Numbered from the stretch's first letter, positions 42,987 to 51,340 are shown. The stretch: 64,000 nt of DNA from Alphaproteobacteria bacterium (GCA_021325215.1 JAJPHO010000189.1:20569-84568), one strand, 5' to 3'. Numbers and translations are program-made. The notes: generated by a model from the sequence alone, not told the origin.

Positions 42987-43317
42987 ACTTCTCCTTGAAC
43001 GTCTTCAAGGCATAGGAAAACTGGTTGGCCAGATAATTGGCGGCGTCCACGGCGGCGTCGCCCTGGGCCAGCCAGGCCAGCTTCTGCTCTTCCGAAGTGC
43101 CGGCGGGCGCGTTGTCGTACAGGTCCTTGAGACAGGTCTTGTAAGCTTCCAGCTGGACGACATAGCCCTGGATCGAATCGTGGGCTTCCTTCATCGACTG
43201 CTCGTCGGCCTTGGCGCCATTGGGAATGGCCGGCTCCTGAACGGCGGGCCGGGTGCAGGCGGCGTTAGCGCCAGTGGCGGCCAGCGACAGAAGGGCTGCG
43301 GCAAACAGGGCTTTCAT
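42952..43317 (-). CDS. Small secreted protein at the end of the bufA2 operon
   Basis: A 121-residue protein with signal peptide MKALFAAALLSLAATGANA. The mature part is mostly helical (MKEAHDSIQGYVVQLEAYKTCLKDLYDNAP, key Cys at TCLKD and ACTRP) and ends in a Pro/Lys-rich tail. Its start overlaps the LysR stop by 4 bp, so it appears to be the last gene of the bufferin 2 transcript. No known family. Two cysteines could form a disulfide or bind a metal. Confidence 0.7.
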   Translation of the reverse strand: MKALFAAALLSLAATGANAACTRPAVQEPAIPNGAKADEQSMKEAHDSIQGYVVQLEAYKTCLKDLYDNAPAGTSEEQKLAWLAQGDAAVDAANYLANQFSYALKTFKEKSTPPQTAPAAK

Positions 43318-44228
43318 AACAATCCTTTTTCCAACTGGGGTACCGGTGACACGGCGCTGCCCCAATTATGCCTGCCCGCCAGAGAAACGAAAGCCCGAAG
43401 CGCGGGCGAGAAGCGCCTTCCCGCAATGGTGGCAAGCCGAATCTGCCGATGCATCTCGGGCTCCACCAGCTGCCGGGTGGCGATCCCCGGCAGCATGGGC
43501 AGGAACTCCGGCATCACCGCGCAGCCCATTCCGGCCAGGATCATGGCCTGAATCCAGTCCTCGCGCTCGGTCTCGAAACAGACCTTGACATTGGCGGTGT
43601 CCGGAATGCCCAAGCTGTTGAAATAATCCGGATATTCGCAATTGATCCGCGACAGGTAATCTTCCTTGTCGAGTTCTTGATAGGGCACTACCGGCATGTC
43701 TTCGAAGCGGTGGCCCGGATAGAAGGCCACCACATAGCGCTCGGCATAAAGCGGCACGGCATCGAAACGGTCGGGCAATTGCGGCAGCCCGACCAGGGCG
43801 ACGTCGATCTCGCCCTCCATCAGCATGTTGACGATCTCGCGGCCGGGCGCGTCCCTCAGCGAGATGTCGATCGAGGGCAGTTCGCGCCGGAACCGCTTGA
43901 GAAAACCGATCAGGCGGGTCGGCCCGATGGTACACATCACGCCGACGCGCACCGAGCCGCTTTCCAGCTTGTGGAAGCTGTCCGCCTCGATCCGCACCGC
44001 TTCCGAGGCCTGGAACACGGCCTCGAGATGCGGCCGCATCAGCCGGCCCAGATCGGTCAGGTGGGTCAGGTTGCGCTCGCGGGCGAACAGCGGACCGCCC
44101 AGTTCCTCTTCCAGCTTCTGGATCGCCTTGGTCAGCGAAGGCTGGGCGACGCCGCATTGCTCTGCGGCGCGGGTGAAGTTCAAGGTTTCGCACAGCGCCA
44201 CGAAGTAGCGTACCTGATGCATTTCCAT
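43314..44228 (-). CDS. LysR-family transcriptional regulator
   Basis: A 304-residue regulator. The winged helix is at the N-terminus (HQVRYFVALCETLNFTRAAE, GVAQPSLTKAIQKLEEELGG, PLFARERNLTHLTDLG), followed by a two-lobe periplasmic-binding-like effector domain (SGSVRVGVMCTIGPTRLIGF, EGEIDVALVGLPQLPD, AMILAGMGCAVMPEFLP). It begins 4 bp after bufC in the same direction, so it is probably read from the bufferin promoter. Effector unknown; an oxidant-sensing Cys is possible in AGMGCAVMP, the position used by some OxyR-like proteins. Confidence 0.9.
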   Translation of the reverse strand: MEMHQVRYFVALCETLNFTRAAEQCGVAQPSLTKAIQKLEEELGGPLFARERNLTHLTDLGRLMRPHLEAVFQASEAVRIEADSFHKLESGSVRVGVMCTIGPTRLIGFLKRFRRELPSIDISLRDAPGREIVNMLMEGEIDVALVGLPQLPDRFDAVPLYAERYVVAFYPGHRFEDMPVVPYQELDKEDYLSRINCEYPDYFNSLGIPDTANVKVCFETEREDWIQAMILAGMGCAVMPEFLPMLPGIATRQLVEPEMHRQIRLATIAGRRFSPALRAFVSLAGRHNWGSAVSPVPQLEKGLL

Positions 44229-44232
44229 GATC

Positions 44233-45000
44233 TTACTCGCTCAATGGCAGGCGATCGCCGGGATGGTCGGAGATCGCCGCGATCATGCCGTCCTGCAGCC
44301 AGAGCCCGAGGATGCGGCCGATCTCGGCCGGGCCATCCTGGTCTCCGAGTTCGGCGGTGAGGATACCGCATAATTCGGGAAAATCGGCGCCGCCGAGCAC
44401 CAGCCGCAAGGCGCGCTCCTCGGTGTCGTCGAGGGTATGGAACCGCACCGACAGGCCCTGCCGCCAGATCCGCAGCGTGCGCGGCACGGGCAGGCGCTCG
44501 GCCGGCGGCGGCGTAGTCTGCGCGGTCAGCGTGCTCCACAGCGCGGCGCAATTGGTCGTCACCGTCCCCAGACGCAGGGTCGGCACGAAATAGAGAACCG
44601 CTTCGTCCCAATCGACGGCTGCCAGCGCGGCCTGATCGACCGGGTCGGCGTCCGGCCCGTCGAAGGCGCGGCGCAAGGTCCATTCCAGCCAGGCCAGCTC
44701 GGCCACTTCCGCATCGTCGGGGTGGAGTTCGGCCAGGGTGCGGTCGAAGCCCTCGCCATAGACATTCAGTGTCCAGGCGCTGGGCGGATGCGCCTCGATA
44801 TGGGCACGCGCGGCGGCCTCGAAGCCGTCATCGCCGAGCCAGGACCAGGTCTTGTCGAAGGTGTCCTTCAGGCAATTCAGCAACTGGGCGCGATAGGCAT
44901 AGTGATAGACGTCGATATCGCCTTTCACCACGGCCGCGATCCCGCTCGGCCTGTCGAGCAGGTGATTACGGAATTGCTCCTGAAGCTGCAAGAGCTTCAT
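44233..45000 (-). CDS. bufC: BufC-type partner protein of an MNIO enzyme (DUF2063)
   Basis: A 255-residue protein with the DUF2063 N-terminal domain ([40 protein letters not shown]). It is the usual companion of DUF692 enzymes, and in bufferin operons it binds the precursor and presents it for modification. It overlaps bufB by 4 bp. Confidence 0.85.
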   Translation of the reverse strand: MKLLQLQEQFRNHLLDRPSGIAAVVKGDIDVYHYAYRAQLLNCLKDTFDKTWSWLGDDGFEAAARAHIEAHPPSAWTLNVYGEGFDRTLAELHPDDAEVAELAWLEWTLRRAFDGPDADPVDQAALAAVDWDEAVLYFVPTLRLGTVTTNCAALWSTLTAQTTPPPAERLPVPRTLRIWRQGLSVRFHTLDDTEERALRLVLGGADFPELCGILTAELGDQDGPAEIGRILGLWLQDGMIAAISDHPGDRLPLSE

Positions 45001-45812
45001 GCGGCCCTGCTGCGCTGGCGCGCCATGTCGAGTTCGGCCAGCAGGTCGTCGAGCGGCGGAATGTCGTCGTCGCGCTCGATCATGGTGGCGACCGGACCCA
45101 CGCGGCGGACAGCTTCGTCATACAGCGCCCAGACGCCGTCGGGCACCGGATGGTCGTGGGTGTCGATCAGCATGGTGCGGCCCTGGCTGTGTCCGGCCAG
45201 ATGGATCTGGCGCACGCGGTCGAACGGCACGCCGTCGAGATAGGCGATCGGGTCGAAACCGTGATTGCGGGCGCTGACATAGATGTTGTTGACGTCGAGC
45301 AGCAGGAAGCAGCCGCTGCGGCGGCTCATTTCGGCCAGGAACTCCCACTCGCTGATCTCGGAATCGCGGAAGGTGACGTAGCTGGAAGGATTTTCGATCA
45401 GCATCGGCCGGCCCAGCGCATCTTGCGCCTGGGCGATGTTGGAGCAAACGGTCTCCAGCGCTTCGCCGGTATAGGGCAGGGGCAGCAGGTCGTGCGAATT
45501 GAACCCGCCGGTGCCGGTCCAGCACAGATGGTCGGACACCCACAGCGGATCGATACGGTCCGCCAGGCTGCGCAGCCTGGCCAGATAGTCGCGGTCGAGC
45601 CCGTCCGCCGCGCCGATCGACATCGACACGCCATGCAGGATCACCGGGTGGCGCCGGCGCACCTGGTCGAGCACATGCAGCGGCCGGCCGCCGTCGACCA
45701 GGAAGTTTTCGGATATGACTTCGATAAAATCGACCGGTATGTCGCGGGTCAGGAAGTCCTGGTAATGGACTGGCCGCATACCGAGGCCGAAGCCGGAAAA
45801 GGGAGCGATCAT
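44997..45812 (-). CDS. bufB: BufB-type multinuclear non-haem iron-dependent oxidative enzyme (DUF692)
   Basis: A 271-residue DUF692/MbnB-type enzyme. Ligand-bearing motifs of the triose-isomerase-like barrel are visible: [83 protein letters not shown]. In bufferin systems it converts cysteine residues of the BufA precursor to thiooxazole groups that bind copper. It follows bufA2 after a hairpin and overlaps bufC. Confidence 0.9.
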   Translation of the reverse strand: MIAPFSGFGLGMRPVHYQDFLTRDIPVDFIEVISENFLVDGGRPLHVLDQVRRRHPVILHGVSMSIGAADGLDRDYLARLRSLADRIDPLWVSDHLCWTGTGGFNSHDLLPLPYTGEALETVCSNIAQAQDALGRPMLIENPSSYVTFRDSEISEWEFLAEMSRRSGCFLLLDVNNIYVSARNHGFDPIAYLDGVPFDRVRQIHLAGHSQGRTMLIDTHDHPVPDGVWALYDEAVRRVGPVATMIERDDDIPPLDDLLAELDMARQRSRAA

Positions 45813-45827
45813 CCGTTAGGGACGGAA

Positions 45828-45858
45828 AGAACCCGGCCGGGGATGCCGGCCGGGTTCT
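45828..45858 (-). terminator. Perfect hairpin between bufA2 and bufB
   Basis: AGAACCCGGCCGG and CCGGCCGGGTTCT form a 13-bp stem around GGATG, 7 bp after the bufA2 stop on the minus strand, followed by a short T-rich tail (TTCTTTCC). It should attenuate read-through, so more precursor than enzyme mRNA is made. Confidence 0.75.
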
Positions 45859-45864
45859 CCGATC

Positions 45865-46125
45865 TCACTTCTTCTCGGTGGTCGAGCCGCCGTCGGCCTT
45901 GCACTTGGCAGCCGATTCGGCCTTGAAGCCCTGGCCCTTGCAGGAATTCTGGCCCTTGCACTCATGATTGCCCGACTTGCAGTCGGAAGTGCCCTTACAG
46001 GAATTCACGCCATAGCACTTGACGTTATCGTCCGCGGCGGAGGCCGGAGCGGCGACGCTGAGGCCCGACAGGGCGACGATGGCGGCGGCGGTGGCGAGGC
46101 TGATGCCGGTCTTCATTTTGCTCAT
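45865..46125 (-). CDS. bufA2: Bufferin precursor BufA2 (Cys-rich RiPP)
   Basis: An 86-residue secreted precursor. The signal peptide (ISLATAAAIVALSGLSVAAP ending PASA) is followed by a Cys/Lys/Gly-rich core with six Cys: KCYGVNSCKGTSDCKSG, then HECKGQNSCKGQGFKAES and KCKADGGS. It is probably exported after its cysteines are modified by the BufB enzyme encoded next, to sequester copper or another metal in the periplasm. It is preceded by a SigF-type promoter (46170-46195). Confidence 0.88.
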   Translation of the reverse strand: MSKMKTGISLATAAAIVALSGLSVAAPASAADDNVKCYGVNSCKGTSDCKSGNHECKGQNSCKGQGFKAESAAKCKADGGSTTEKK

Positions 46126-46169
46126 GGAAACGTCTCCAAGAAGGTGATTGCCATAACGGCCCCGATGAG

Positions 46170-46195
46170 TTCGTCAGCGGAACGCGAAAGGTTAC
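46170..46195 (-). promoter_or_regulatory. SigF-type ECF promoter of bufA2
   Basis: On the minus strand GTAACC (46195-46190), 16 bp spacer, CGAA (46173-46170) exactly matches the SigF consensus known from Caulobacter. CGAA lies about 45 bp before the bufA2 start. It links the precursor operon to the sigma factor encoded at 46910-47443. Confidence 0.75.
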
Positions 46196-46262
46196 GAACA
46201 ATTTCGCATTTTTATTCCGGGATGGTGTGTTTTTCTTCCAACCGTCACAAATCTGCGACCAA

Positions 46263-46913
46263 TCACCACCGCAGGAAGCGGGGGCCGAGCGACGCGCCGA
46301 TCAGGCCGGCCAGGGCGATTCCGCCGCTATACCAGACCAGCAGGAAACCGGCGGTGGATTCCGGGCAATGCAGGCAATAGACCAGCGCGGCGGAGGCGCC
46401 CGCCGTCACGCCGGCCAAGGCGCCAGTCGCGCGCAGATTGGTCGGCGCCAGCTTTTTCAGCGTCCGCATCAAGGTGACGAAGATCGGGATCGACAGGCCG
46501 AGCACCAGGAAGGGGCAGACCTTCCAGCTTTTGCCCAGCCAAAGCGCGGACCATCCCTCGCGCGGCGTGTGCATCATTTCGGTGCCGGCCAGCGCGGCGA
46601 TGACCACGACCGGCAAAAGGCTCAGCCACAGCCAGCGCGGCGGCACGGTCCCGGGACGGGCCATGCGGACCGAGGCCAAACCGGCCAGCAGCGCCAGCGA
46701 GCCGACATAAAGGCTCTTCATCCAGAAAACGGAGCCTTGCAGCGCCGTCATCAGATCGGGGCGGATGCCGAGGGTGAGGGCGGTCAGCACGGCGGAAATC
46801 GCCATGCCCGACAGCAATGCCGTGCCGATGCGGCGCTCGACCGCGCGGGGCGGAACCGGGCGCAGACCGTCGGCGAGATCGTCGATGAGGCGCCGGGTCT
46901 TCTGCATCGTCAT
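46263..46913 (-). CDS. nrsF: NrsF-type anti-sigma factor (DUF1109)
   Basis: A 216-residue inner-membrane protein with six hydrophobic segments and the NrsF/DUF1109 layout: N-terminal RLIDDLADGLRPVPPRAVER for sigma binding, then GTALLSGMAISAVLTALTLG and so on. Two periplasm-facing cysteines (WKVCPFLV and LVYCLHCPEST) are the metal- or oxidant-sensing candidates. NrsF holds SigF inactive until metal or chromate/oxidative stress. It overlaps the sigma gene by 4 bp. Confidence 0.88.
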   Translation of the reverse strand: MTMQKTRRLIDDLADGLRPVPPRAVERRIGTALLSGMAISAVLTALTLGIRPDLMTALQGSVFWMKSLYVGSLALLAGLASVRMARPGTVPPRWLWLSLLPVVVIAALAGTEMMHTPREGWSALWLGKSWKVCPFLVLGLSIPIFVTLMRTLKKLAPTNLRATGALAGVTAGASAALVYCLHCPESTAGFLLVWYSGGIALAGLIGASLGPRFLRW

Positions 46914-47443
46914 TTGCCCCTCAGGCGCAGCGCGAGCTGCTTGAGGCCGCGATGGACCGAAACTTTGACGTCGGTGACGGTCAATCCTTCGGACGCCGCC
47001 GCTTCGGCGACGCTGAGCCCTTCCAGCTTGGTGTCGCGGATCGCGCGCGCCTGCTTGGCCGGCAGCGAGGCGAGCAGCGCTTCGACATCCATCCGGGCCA
47101 TGGTCGCGGATTCGAAATCGCCGCCCGACAGGATCTCTTCCATCCCGTCGAACGAGATTTCGCCCTGGCCGCGGCGCAGCAGGTCGATCAGCTTGTAGCG
47201 CGCCAAAGCGAACATCCACGCGGTGAAGGGGCGGATGCCGTCATAGGTCGCGCGCCGCGTATGGATGGCGATCAATGTTTCCTGCACCAGATCCTCGATA
47301 TCTTCTCCTGCATGGCCGAGACGACGCCGAAAATAGACACGCAGCAGCGCTGCCGCTTCATTCAGCATTTCGTGATAGGATCGCGCGTCGCCTGCCAGGG
47401 CGGCCAGCATCAGAGGCCGTAGCCGTTCCTCATTGCTTCGCAC
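46910..47443 (-). CDS. sigF: ECF sigma factor (SigF-like)
   Basis: A 177-residue extracytoplasmic-function sigma factor. Region 2 includes YFRRRLGHAGEDIEDLVQET and PFTAWMFALARYKLIDLLRR; region 4 includes LPAKQARAIRDTKLEGLSVA and TVTDVKVSVHRGLKQLALRL. It forms an operon with the NrsF anti-sigma. The promoter 25 bp upstream has GTAACC and CGAA, suggesting autoregulation. Known targets of the Caulobacter counterpart include bufferin-type operons. Confidence 0.9.
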   Translation of the reverse strand: MRSNEERLRPLMLAALAGDARSYHEMLNEAAALLRVYFRRRLGHAGEDIEDLVQETLIAIHTRRATYDGIRPFTAWMFALARYKLIDLLRRGQGEISFDGMEEILSGGDFESATMARMDVEALLASLPAKQARAIRDTKLEGLSVAEAAASEGLTVTDVKVSVHRGLKQLALRLRGK

Positions 47444-47467
47444 GATCGGTCCCCGAACAGGATTGAA

Positions 47468-47492
47468 TTCGAGATAGCGACGAAAAGGTTAC
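47468..47492 (-). promoter_or_regulatory. SigF-type promoter of the sigma/anti-sigma operon
   Basis: On the minus strand GTAACC (47492-47487), 15 bp, then CGAA (47471-47468) lies 25 bp before the sigma gene start. Same boxes as at bufA2 with a spacer shorter by one. It also overlaps the region just before the plus-strand gene at 47496. Confidence 0.65.
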
Positions 47493-47495
47493 AGC

Positions 47496-48455
47496 ATGAA
47501 TAGCAAGATCCTTCTTGCCGCGTTTGCGGCTTTGATTGCCGGCGTCGCCGGCGCCCAGACCGATTACGAAGGCGGCCCGCGCGCCCTGTACCGCGCTTTG
47601 GCCGAGCAGCCGCACGAAACCCTGAAAATGGGCGGCGGTGAGATCGATGTGGTGTTCGCCGACGGCGCGCCCGGCCTCGACCGCAAGGCGGTGCTGGATT
47701 GGGTGCGGATGAGCGCCGAGGCGGCGATCGCCTATTTCGGCCGTTTCCCGGTCGAGAAAGTCGGGCTGCTGATCATCGCCGGCGACGGCGACCGCATCAA
47801 CGGCGGCACCACCTTCGGCTTCGCGGGATCGGCGATCCGTATCAAGGTCGGCCGTGCGGCCGGCGCCGCGGCTTTCGGCAGCGATTGGCGTCTGGTTCAC
47901 GAGATGGTCCATCTGGCCTTGCCTCGCGTCGTGCCGCAGGAAAATGCTCTGTGGATGATGGAGGGCAGCGCCGTTTATGTCGAGCCCATCGCCCGCGTCA
48001 TGGCCGGCCATCTGTCCGAGGAGGCCGTGTGGTCGGACAGCCTGGACGGCATGCCGAAGGGTCAGCCGGGACCGAACGATGGCGGTCTCGACGATCATCC
48101 GGGCTGGGGGCGCAGCTATTGGGGCGGGGCGATCTTCTGGCTGATGGCCGATATCGGCATCCGCGAGCAGACTCATAACCGCCTGAGCCTGATGGACGCC
48201 TTGCGGGCGATCAACCGGGAAAGCGGCGGCAATGGCGTGGAATGGAGCGAGCGGCAGGTCGTCGAGGCGGGGGACAAGGCTACCGGCACCCATGTTCTGG
48301 CGGATCTCTATGCGAAGATGAAGGATCAGCCGGTGACGGTCGATCTCGATGGGCTGTTCGCCCGCCTCGGCGTGGCGCGCAAGGACGGGCAGGTGGTGTT
48401 CGACGAAAACGCGCCGCAGGCGAAGCTGCGGCGCGCGATCGTCGGGAAGAGTTAG
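47496..48455 (+). CDS. Secreted HExxH protein, putative metallopeptidase
   Basis: A 319-residue periplasmic protein with signal peptide MNSKILLAAFAALIAGVAGA. A gluzincin-like site reads DWRLVHEMVHLALPRV (HExxH), with the downstream Glu in NALWMMEGSAVYVEPIARVM, the distance and pattern of M1-type metallopeptidases. It is divergent from sigF, and the start is only 3 bp from the GTAACC box. No close family recognised; a role in metal-stress response or peptide processing is possible. Confidence 0.82.
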   Translation: MNSKILLAAFAALIAGVAGAQTDYEGGPRALYRALAEQPHETLKMGGGEIDVVFADGAPGLDRKAVLDWVRMSAEAAIAYFGRFPVEKVGLLIIAGDGDRINGGTTFGFAGSAIRIKVGRAAGAAAFGSDWRLVHEMVHLALPRVVPQENALWMMEGSAVYVEPIARVMAGHLSEEAVWSDSLDGMPKGQPGPNDGGLDDHPGWGRSYWGGAIFWLMADIGIREQTHNRLSLMDALRAINRESGGNGVEWSERQVVEAGDKATGTHVLADLYAKMKDQPVTVDLDGLFARLGVARKDGQVVFDENAPQAKLRRAIVGKS

Positions 48456-48495
48456 AGCGGGATGACATTTTGACTTGATCAAAGACTCATCCCGC
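48455..48495. repeat. Palindromic repeat after the HExxH gene
   Basis: GAGCGGGATGA (48455 onward) pairs with TCATCCCGC (48487-48495), with TTTTGACTTGATCAAAG between. It starts at the stop codon of the gene at 47496. The sequence AGAGCGGGATGA type occurs as a dispersed palindrome in alphaproteobacteria and can act as terminator. Confidence 0.6.
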
Positions 48496-48547
48496 CCGGA
48501 CGAACGTAGTGAGGACCCCGAGGGTGTGGGGGAGGCTCCCCCACCAA

Positions 48548-48982
48548 CTAAAGAAACTTCTTGCGGATGACGTGATCGATCGAGACCGTGCCGGGTCCGC
48601 GGATGATGACGAACAGCATCGCCGCGGACCACATCAGATGGTCGGGCCAGCTTTCCGGATAGACGAAGATCTCGATCGTCAGGGTCATGCCGAACAGGGC
48701 GGCGGCCGACAGGCGCGAAGCCAGGCCGATCACCAGCAGGGCCGAGAACAGATGTTCCGAGATGGTGGCCATCACCGCGGCGATCTCGGGTGGGATCGCC
48801 GGCACCTTGTATTCGTCGCGGAACAGGTCGTAGGTGCTGTCATTGATGACGAAGAAGCCATGCACCTTGGTCTGGCCCGAGCGCCAGAACACGCCGGCGA
48901 TGGCCAATCGGCAGATCAGGCCGTTGAAGGACAGCGGAATCGATTCCAGGCGGGCGAGAAGTAAGCGGATCATCGGGATCAT
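48548..48982 (-). CDS. DoxX-family membrane protein (BufD-like)
   Basis: A 144-residue membrane protein with four helices and DoxX features: LICRLAIAGVFWRSGQTKV, HLFSALLVIGLASRLSAAAL, FGMTLTIEIFVYPESWPDHL, MWSAAMLFVIIRGPGTVSID. It overlaps bufC by 4 bp. DoxX proteins are frequent last genes of bufferin operons. Confidence 0.88.
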   Translation of the reverse strand: MIPMIRLLLARLESIPLSFNGLICRLAIAGVFWRSGQTKVHGFFVINDSTYDLFRDEYKVPAIPPEIAAVMATISEHLFSALLVIGLASRLSAAALFGMTLTIEIFVYPESWPDHLMWSAAMLFVIIRGPGTVSIDHVIRKKFL

Positions 48983-49758
48983 GACGGAATTGCCTCTGCG
49001 AAAATTTCGGCGGCGAGCAGGGCGGACAGCTCGGCGCTCACGTTGAAGTCGGACTCTCCCGCCAGGGCTGACGTAAAAGCGGCGGCCAGGGTCTGCCGGG
49101 CCGACAGGGACATGATGAAGGCGAAAGCACCGGCGCCGACCTTGCGGATCAGGGTTTCCTGGCGCGGGCGGTAGACCAGCAGCATGTCGCCGCCGGCATC
49201 GAGGTCGATCGCCTGGTCGGGGCCGTCCTCGGATTGATGCGCCTGCCAGATGGCCATGACCGGCCAGTTCGAAGCGACGAAGCGCAAAGTGGGGTGCGGA
49301 ACCAGCCGCAGCGTTTCCAGCTCTTCCAGGGCGAAGGCGGTCAGCGCCCGGGGCGATAACGGTTCGCGGTCGGGCGCGTTGTAGGCGAAATTCCAGGCCA
49401 GTTCGAGGCGGGCGACATCGGCCAGATAGGGCACGCTCGTCGCCGCTTCATAGTCGCCGATGAAGCCGGGAAATTCCTGTCCATAGGCCAGCAATTCCGG
49501 CCGCTGCGGCGGGTGGGCGCGGACAAAGTCGCCGGCCATGCGCAGGAAGAATTCCTCGCCGACCAGCTGGAGCACCACGGGAAAGGTCGCCGCCAGCGGA
49601 TCGACCAGGCCGAGCTGGGTATTGTTGCGATAGATGCGCAGGCGCTGGGCGGCCGGGATGGGGCGGTCGTCGAGCACGTCGCCGGCCAGCGTCTCGGGGT
49701 CGAGGCGGCCGAGCGACATCGCGGCGATGCGGCTTTGCAGCTCACGCAGCCGGGACAT
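48979..49758 (-). CDS. bufC: BufC-type partner protein (DUF2063)
   Basis: A 259-residue protein with N-terminal DUF2063 domain (LRELQSRIAAMSLG, VLDDRPIPAAQRLRIYRNNT, DPLAATFPVVLQLVGEEFFL) and a C-terminal mixed domain. It overlaps bufB by 17 bp. It would deliver the BufA precursor to the BufB enzyme. It differs strongly from the other BufC (44233-45000). Confidence 0.88.
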   Translation of the reverse strand: MSRLRELQSRIAAMSLGRLDPETLAGDVLDDRPIPAAQRLRIYRNNTQLGLVDPLAATFPVVLQLVGEEFFLRMAGDFVRAHPPQRPELLAYGQEFPGFIGDYEAATSVPYLADVARLELAWNFAYNAPDREPLSPRALTAFALEELETLRLVPHPTLRFVASNWPVMAIWQAHQSEDGPDQAIDLDAGGDMLLVYRPRQETLIRKVGAGAFAFIMSLSARQTLAAAFTSALAGESDFNVSAELSALLAAEIFAEAIPS

Positions 49759-50602
49759 GGCGGGCCTCCTCTTCGCGCCGGATGCGGTTCGCGGTTTCCA
49801 CTTCCTTCAGCAGCTCCTCCAAAGGCGGGATGTCGCTGTCGCGTTCGATCAGGGCGGGAACGGCGCCGAAGCGGGCGACCGCCTGGCGATAGAGGTCCCA
49901 CACCTCGGCGCAGACCGGCGAGCCGTGATCGTCGATGCGGATCTCGGCATTGCCGATGGTGCGGACATGGTGGCCGGCCAGATGGATTTCTCCCACCGCG
50001 CCGCGGGGCAGGGCGTCGAGATAGCCGGCGGTCTCCAGCCCGACATTGCGGTGGCTGACATAGATGTTGTTGACGTCGAGCAGCAGTCCGCAGCCGGTGC
50101 GGCCGACCAGTTCGGCGAGGAATTGCGGTTCGGCCAGGCTGCTGTCGAAGGCGACATAGACGGCGGGGTTTTCGACCAGGATCGTCCGGCCCAGATGCTC
50201 CTGCACCTGATCGACATGGCTGGCGACCACGCCAAGGCTTTCCTCGTCATAGGGGATCGGCAGCAGATCGTTGAGATAATGGCCGTCCATCACGCTCCAG
50301 GCCAGATGTTCGGACACCAGGCGGGGGCGATAGCGCTCGACCACCCTGGCCAGTTTGTCGAGATGTTCGATATCGAGCGGCTGGTCGCTGCCGAGGGACA
50401 GGCCGACGCCATGGACCGACAGCGGATAATGCTCGGCCAGGGCGGACAGCCAGCGATGCGGCGCGCCGCCGTCGCCCATATAGTTCTCGGCGTGAATTTC
50501 GAGGAAGCCCAGGGCGGGACGCCCCTCCAGGATCGCGGACATATGCTGTGCCTTGAGGCCGATGCCGGCCGAGGCGGAGAAGGGGGGCATCCCGCTGGGC
50601 AT
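49742..50602 (-). CDS. bufB: BufB-type MNIO enzyme (DUF692)
   Basis: A 286-residue DUF692 enzyme: [102 protein letters not shown]. These are the metal-ligand motifs of the multinuclear iron enzymes that modify RiPP cysteines. It lies 4 bp after bufA1. It is clearly separate from the other BufB in sequence. Confidence 0.92.
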   Translation of the reverse strand: MPSGMPPFSASAGIGLKAQHMSAILEGRPALGFLEIHAENYMGDGGAPHRWLSALAEHYPLSVHGVGLSLGSDQPLDIEHLDKLARVVERYRPRLVSEHLAWSVMDGHYLNDLLPIPYDEESLGVVASHVDQVQEHLGRTILVENPAVYVAFDSSLAEPQFLAELVGRTGCGLLLDVNNIYVSHRNVGLETAGYLDALPRGAVGEIHLAGHHVRTIGNAEIRIDDHGSPVCAEVWDLYRQAVARFGAVPALIERDSDIPPLEELLKEVETANRIRREEEARHVPAA

Positions 50603-50606
50603 TTTC

Positions 50607-50879
50607 TTACTTCTTCGGCGTGGTGCTGCCGCCGCTCAGCTTCTCGCACAGGCCGGCCGGCAGTTCGACGAACGAGGCGGGGTCCTTGTCGGTCTTGGTC
50701 TGGCCGGCGCAGGAATGGGCGTCGGTCTTGCAATCATTCTTGCCGGCCTTGGCGACGCCGTAGCATTTCTCCGAATCGGCGGCCTGGGCGGCGGAGGCGG
50801 TCAGGGCGACGGCGCCGGTGACGGCGGCGGCGAGCAGCAGGCCCAAATGGACATTAGGTACAGTCTTCATCGCAGACAT
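50607..50879 (-). CDS. bufA1: Bufferin precursor BufA1
   Basis: A 90-residue secreted precursor with signal peptide ending ASAAQA. The core ADSEKCYGVAKAGKNDCKTD and HSCAGQTKTDKDPASF, LCEKLSGGSTTPKK carries four cysteines. This is the BufA1 (DUF2282) type: KCYG...NDC...SCAG...C. Modified by BufB encoded directly downstream, it would bind copper in the periplasm. No GTAACC/CGAA promoter is seen upstream, unlike bufA2. Confidence 0.9.
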   Translation of the reverse strand: MSAMKTVPNVHLGLLLAAAVTGAVALTASAAQAADSEKCYGVAKAGKNDCKTDAHSCAGQTKTDKDPASFVELPAGLCEKLSGGSTTPKK

Positions 50880-51034
50880 CTCCTGAATGTGGGTGGAATG
50901 ACGCCGGACAGTCTGCCAAGAGACGCGTTATTTGAGAAATATTCCCGAACTATGAAATCGATAGCAGGGGGGTATTTCACAAGCCGGTTTCGAGCGATGA
51001 TAGTGACCTCTCCCCCAGCAAGGAGCTTTTCTTC

Positions 51035-51292
51035 ATGACCGCTACTCCTACCAAAATCGCCCTTCTGCTCGCCATCGCCGTGGGCACCGCCGCCGCGACG
51101 ACCGGCCAGGCCCAGGCCGCCGATTCGGAAAAGTGCTACGGCGTCGCCAAGGCCGGCAAGAATGATTGCCAGACCCCGGTTTCGTCCTGTGCCGGCACCA
51201 ACAAGGTCGACGGCAACGGCCAGGCCTTCATCCTGGTTCCGAAGGGCACCTGCGACAAGCTGTCCGGCGGCAGCGTCACGCCGAAGAAGTAA
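51035..51292 (+). CDS. bufA1: Orphan bufferin precursor BufA1 (second copy)
   Basis: An 85-residue paralogue of the precursor at 50607: the same core start ADSEKCYGVAKAGKNDC, the SCAG motif and the end CDKLSGGSVTPKK, with four cysteines at equal positions. The middle segment differs (GTNKVDGNGQAFILVP against GQTKTDKDPASFVELP). It is divergent and has its own ribosome-binding site (AGGAG) and terminator. The BufB-BufC proteins of the neighbouring operon would have to modify it. Confidence 0.9.
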   Translation: MTATPTKIALLLAIAVGTAAATTGQAQAADSEKCYGVAKAGKNDCQTPVSSCAGTNKVDGNGQAFILVPKGTCDKLSGGSVTPKK

Positions 51293-51303
51293 TTGTCAGT
51301 GCA

Positions 51304-51340
51304 CATCCTGGCCGGCCTCCCGCCCGGCCAGGATGTTTAC
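51304..51340 (+). terminator. Terminator of the orphan bufA1 gene
   Basis: CATCCTGGCCGG and CCGGCCAGGATG form a perfect 12-bp stem with an 8-nt loop, 11 bp after the stop codon, followed by TTTAC. The remaining DNA to 51615 is A/T-richer, with another small palindrome TTTACCTTTGGTAAA but no gene. Confidence 0.8.
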
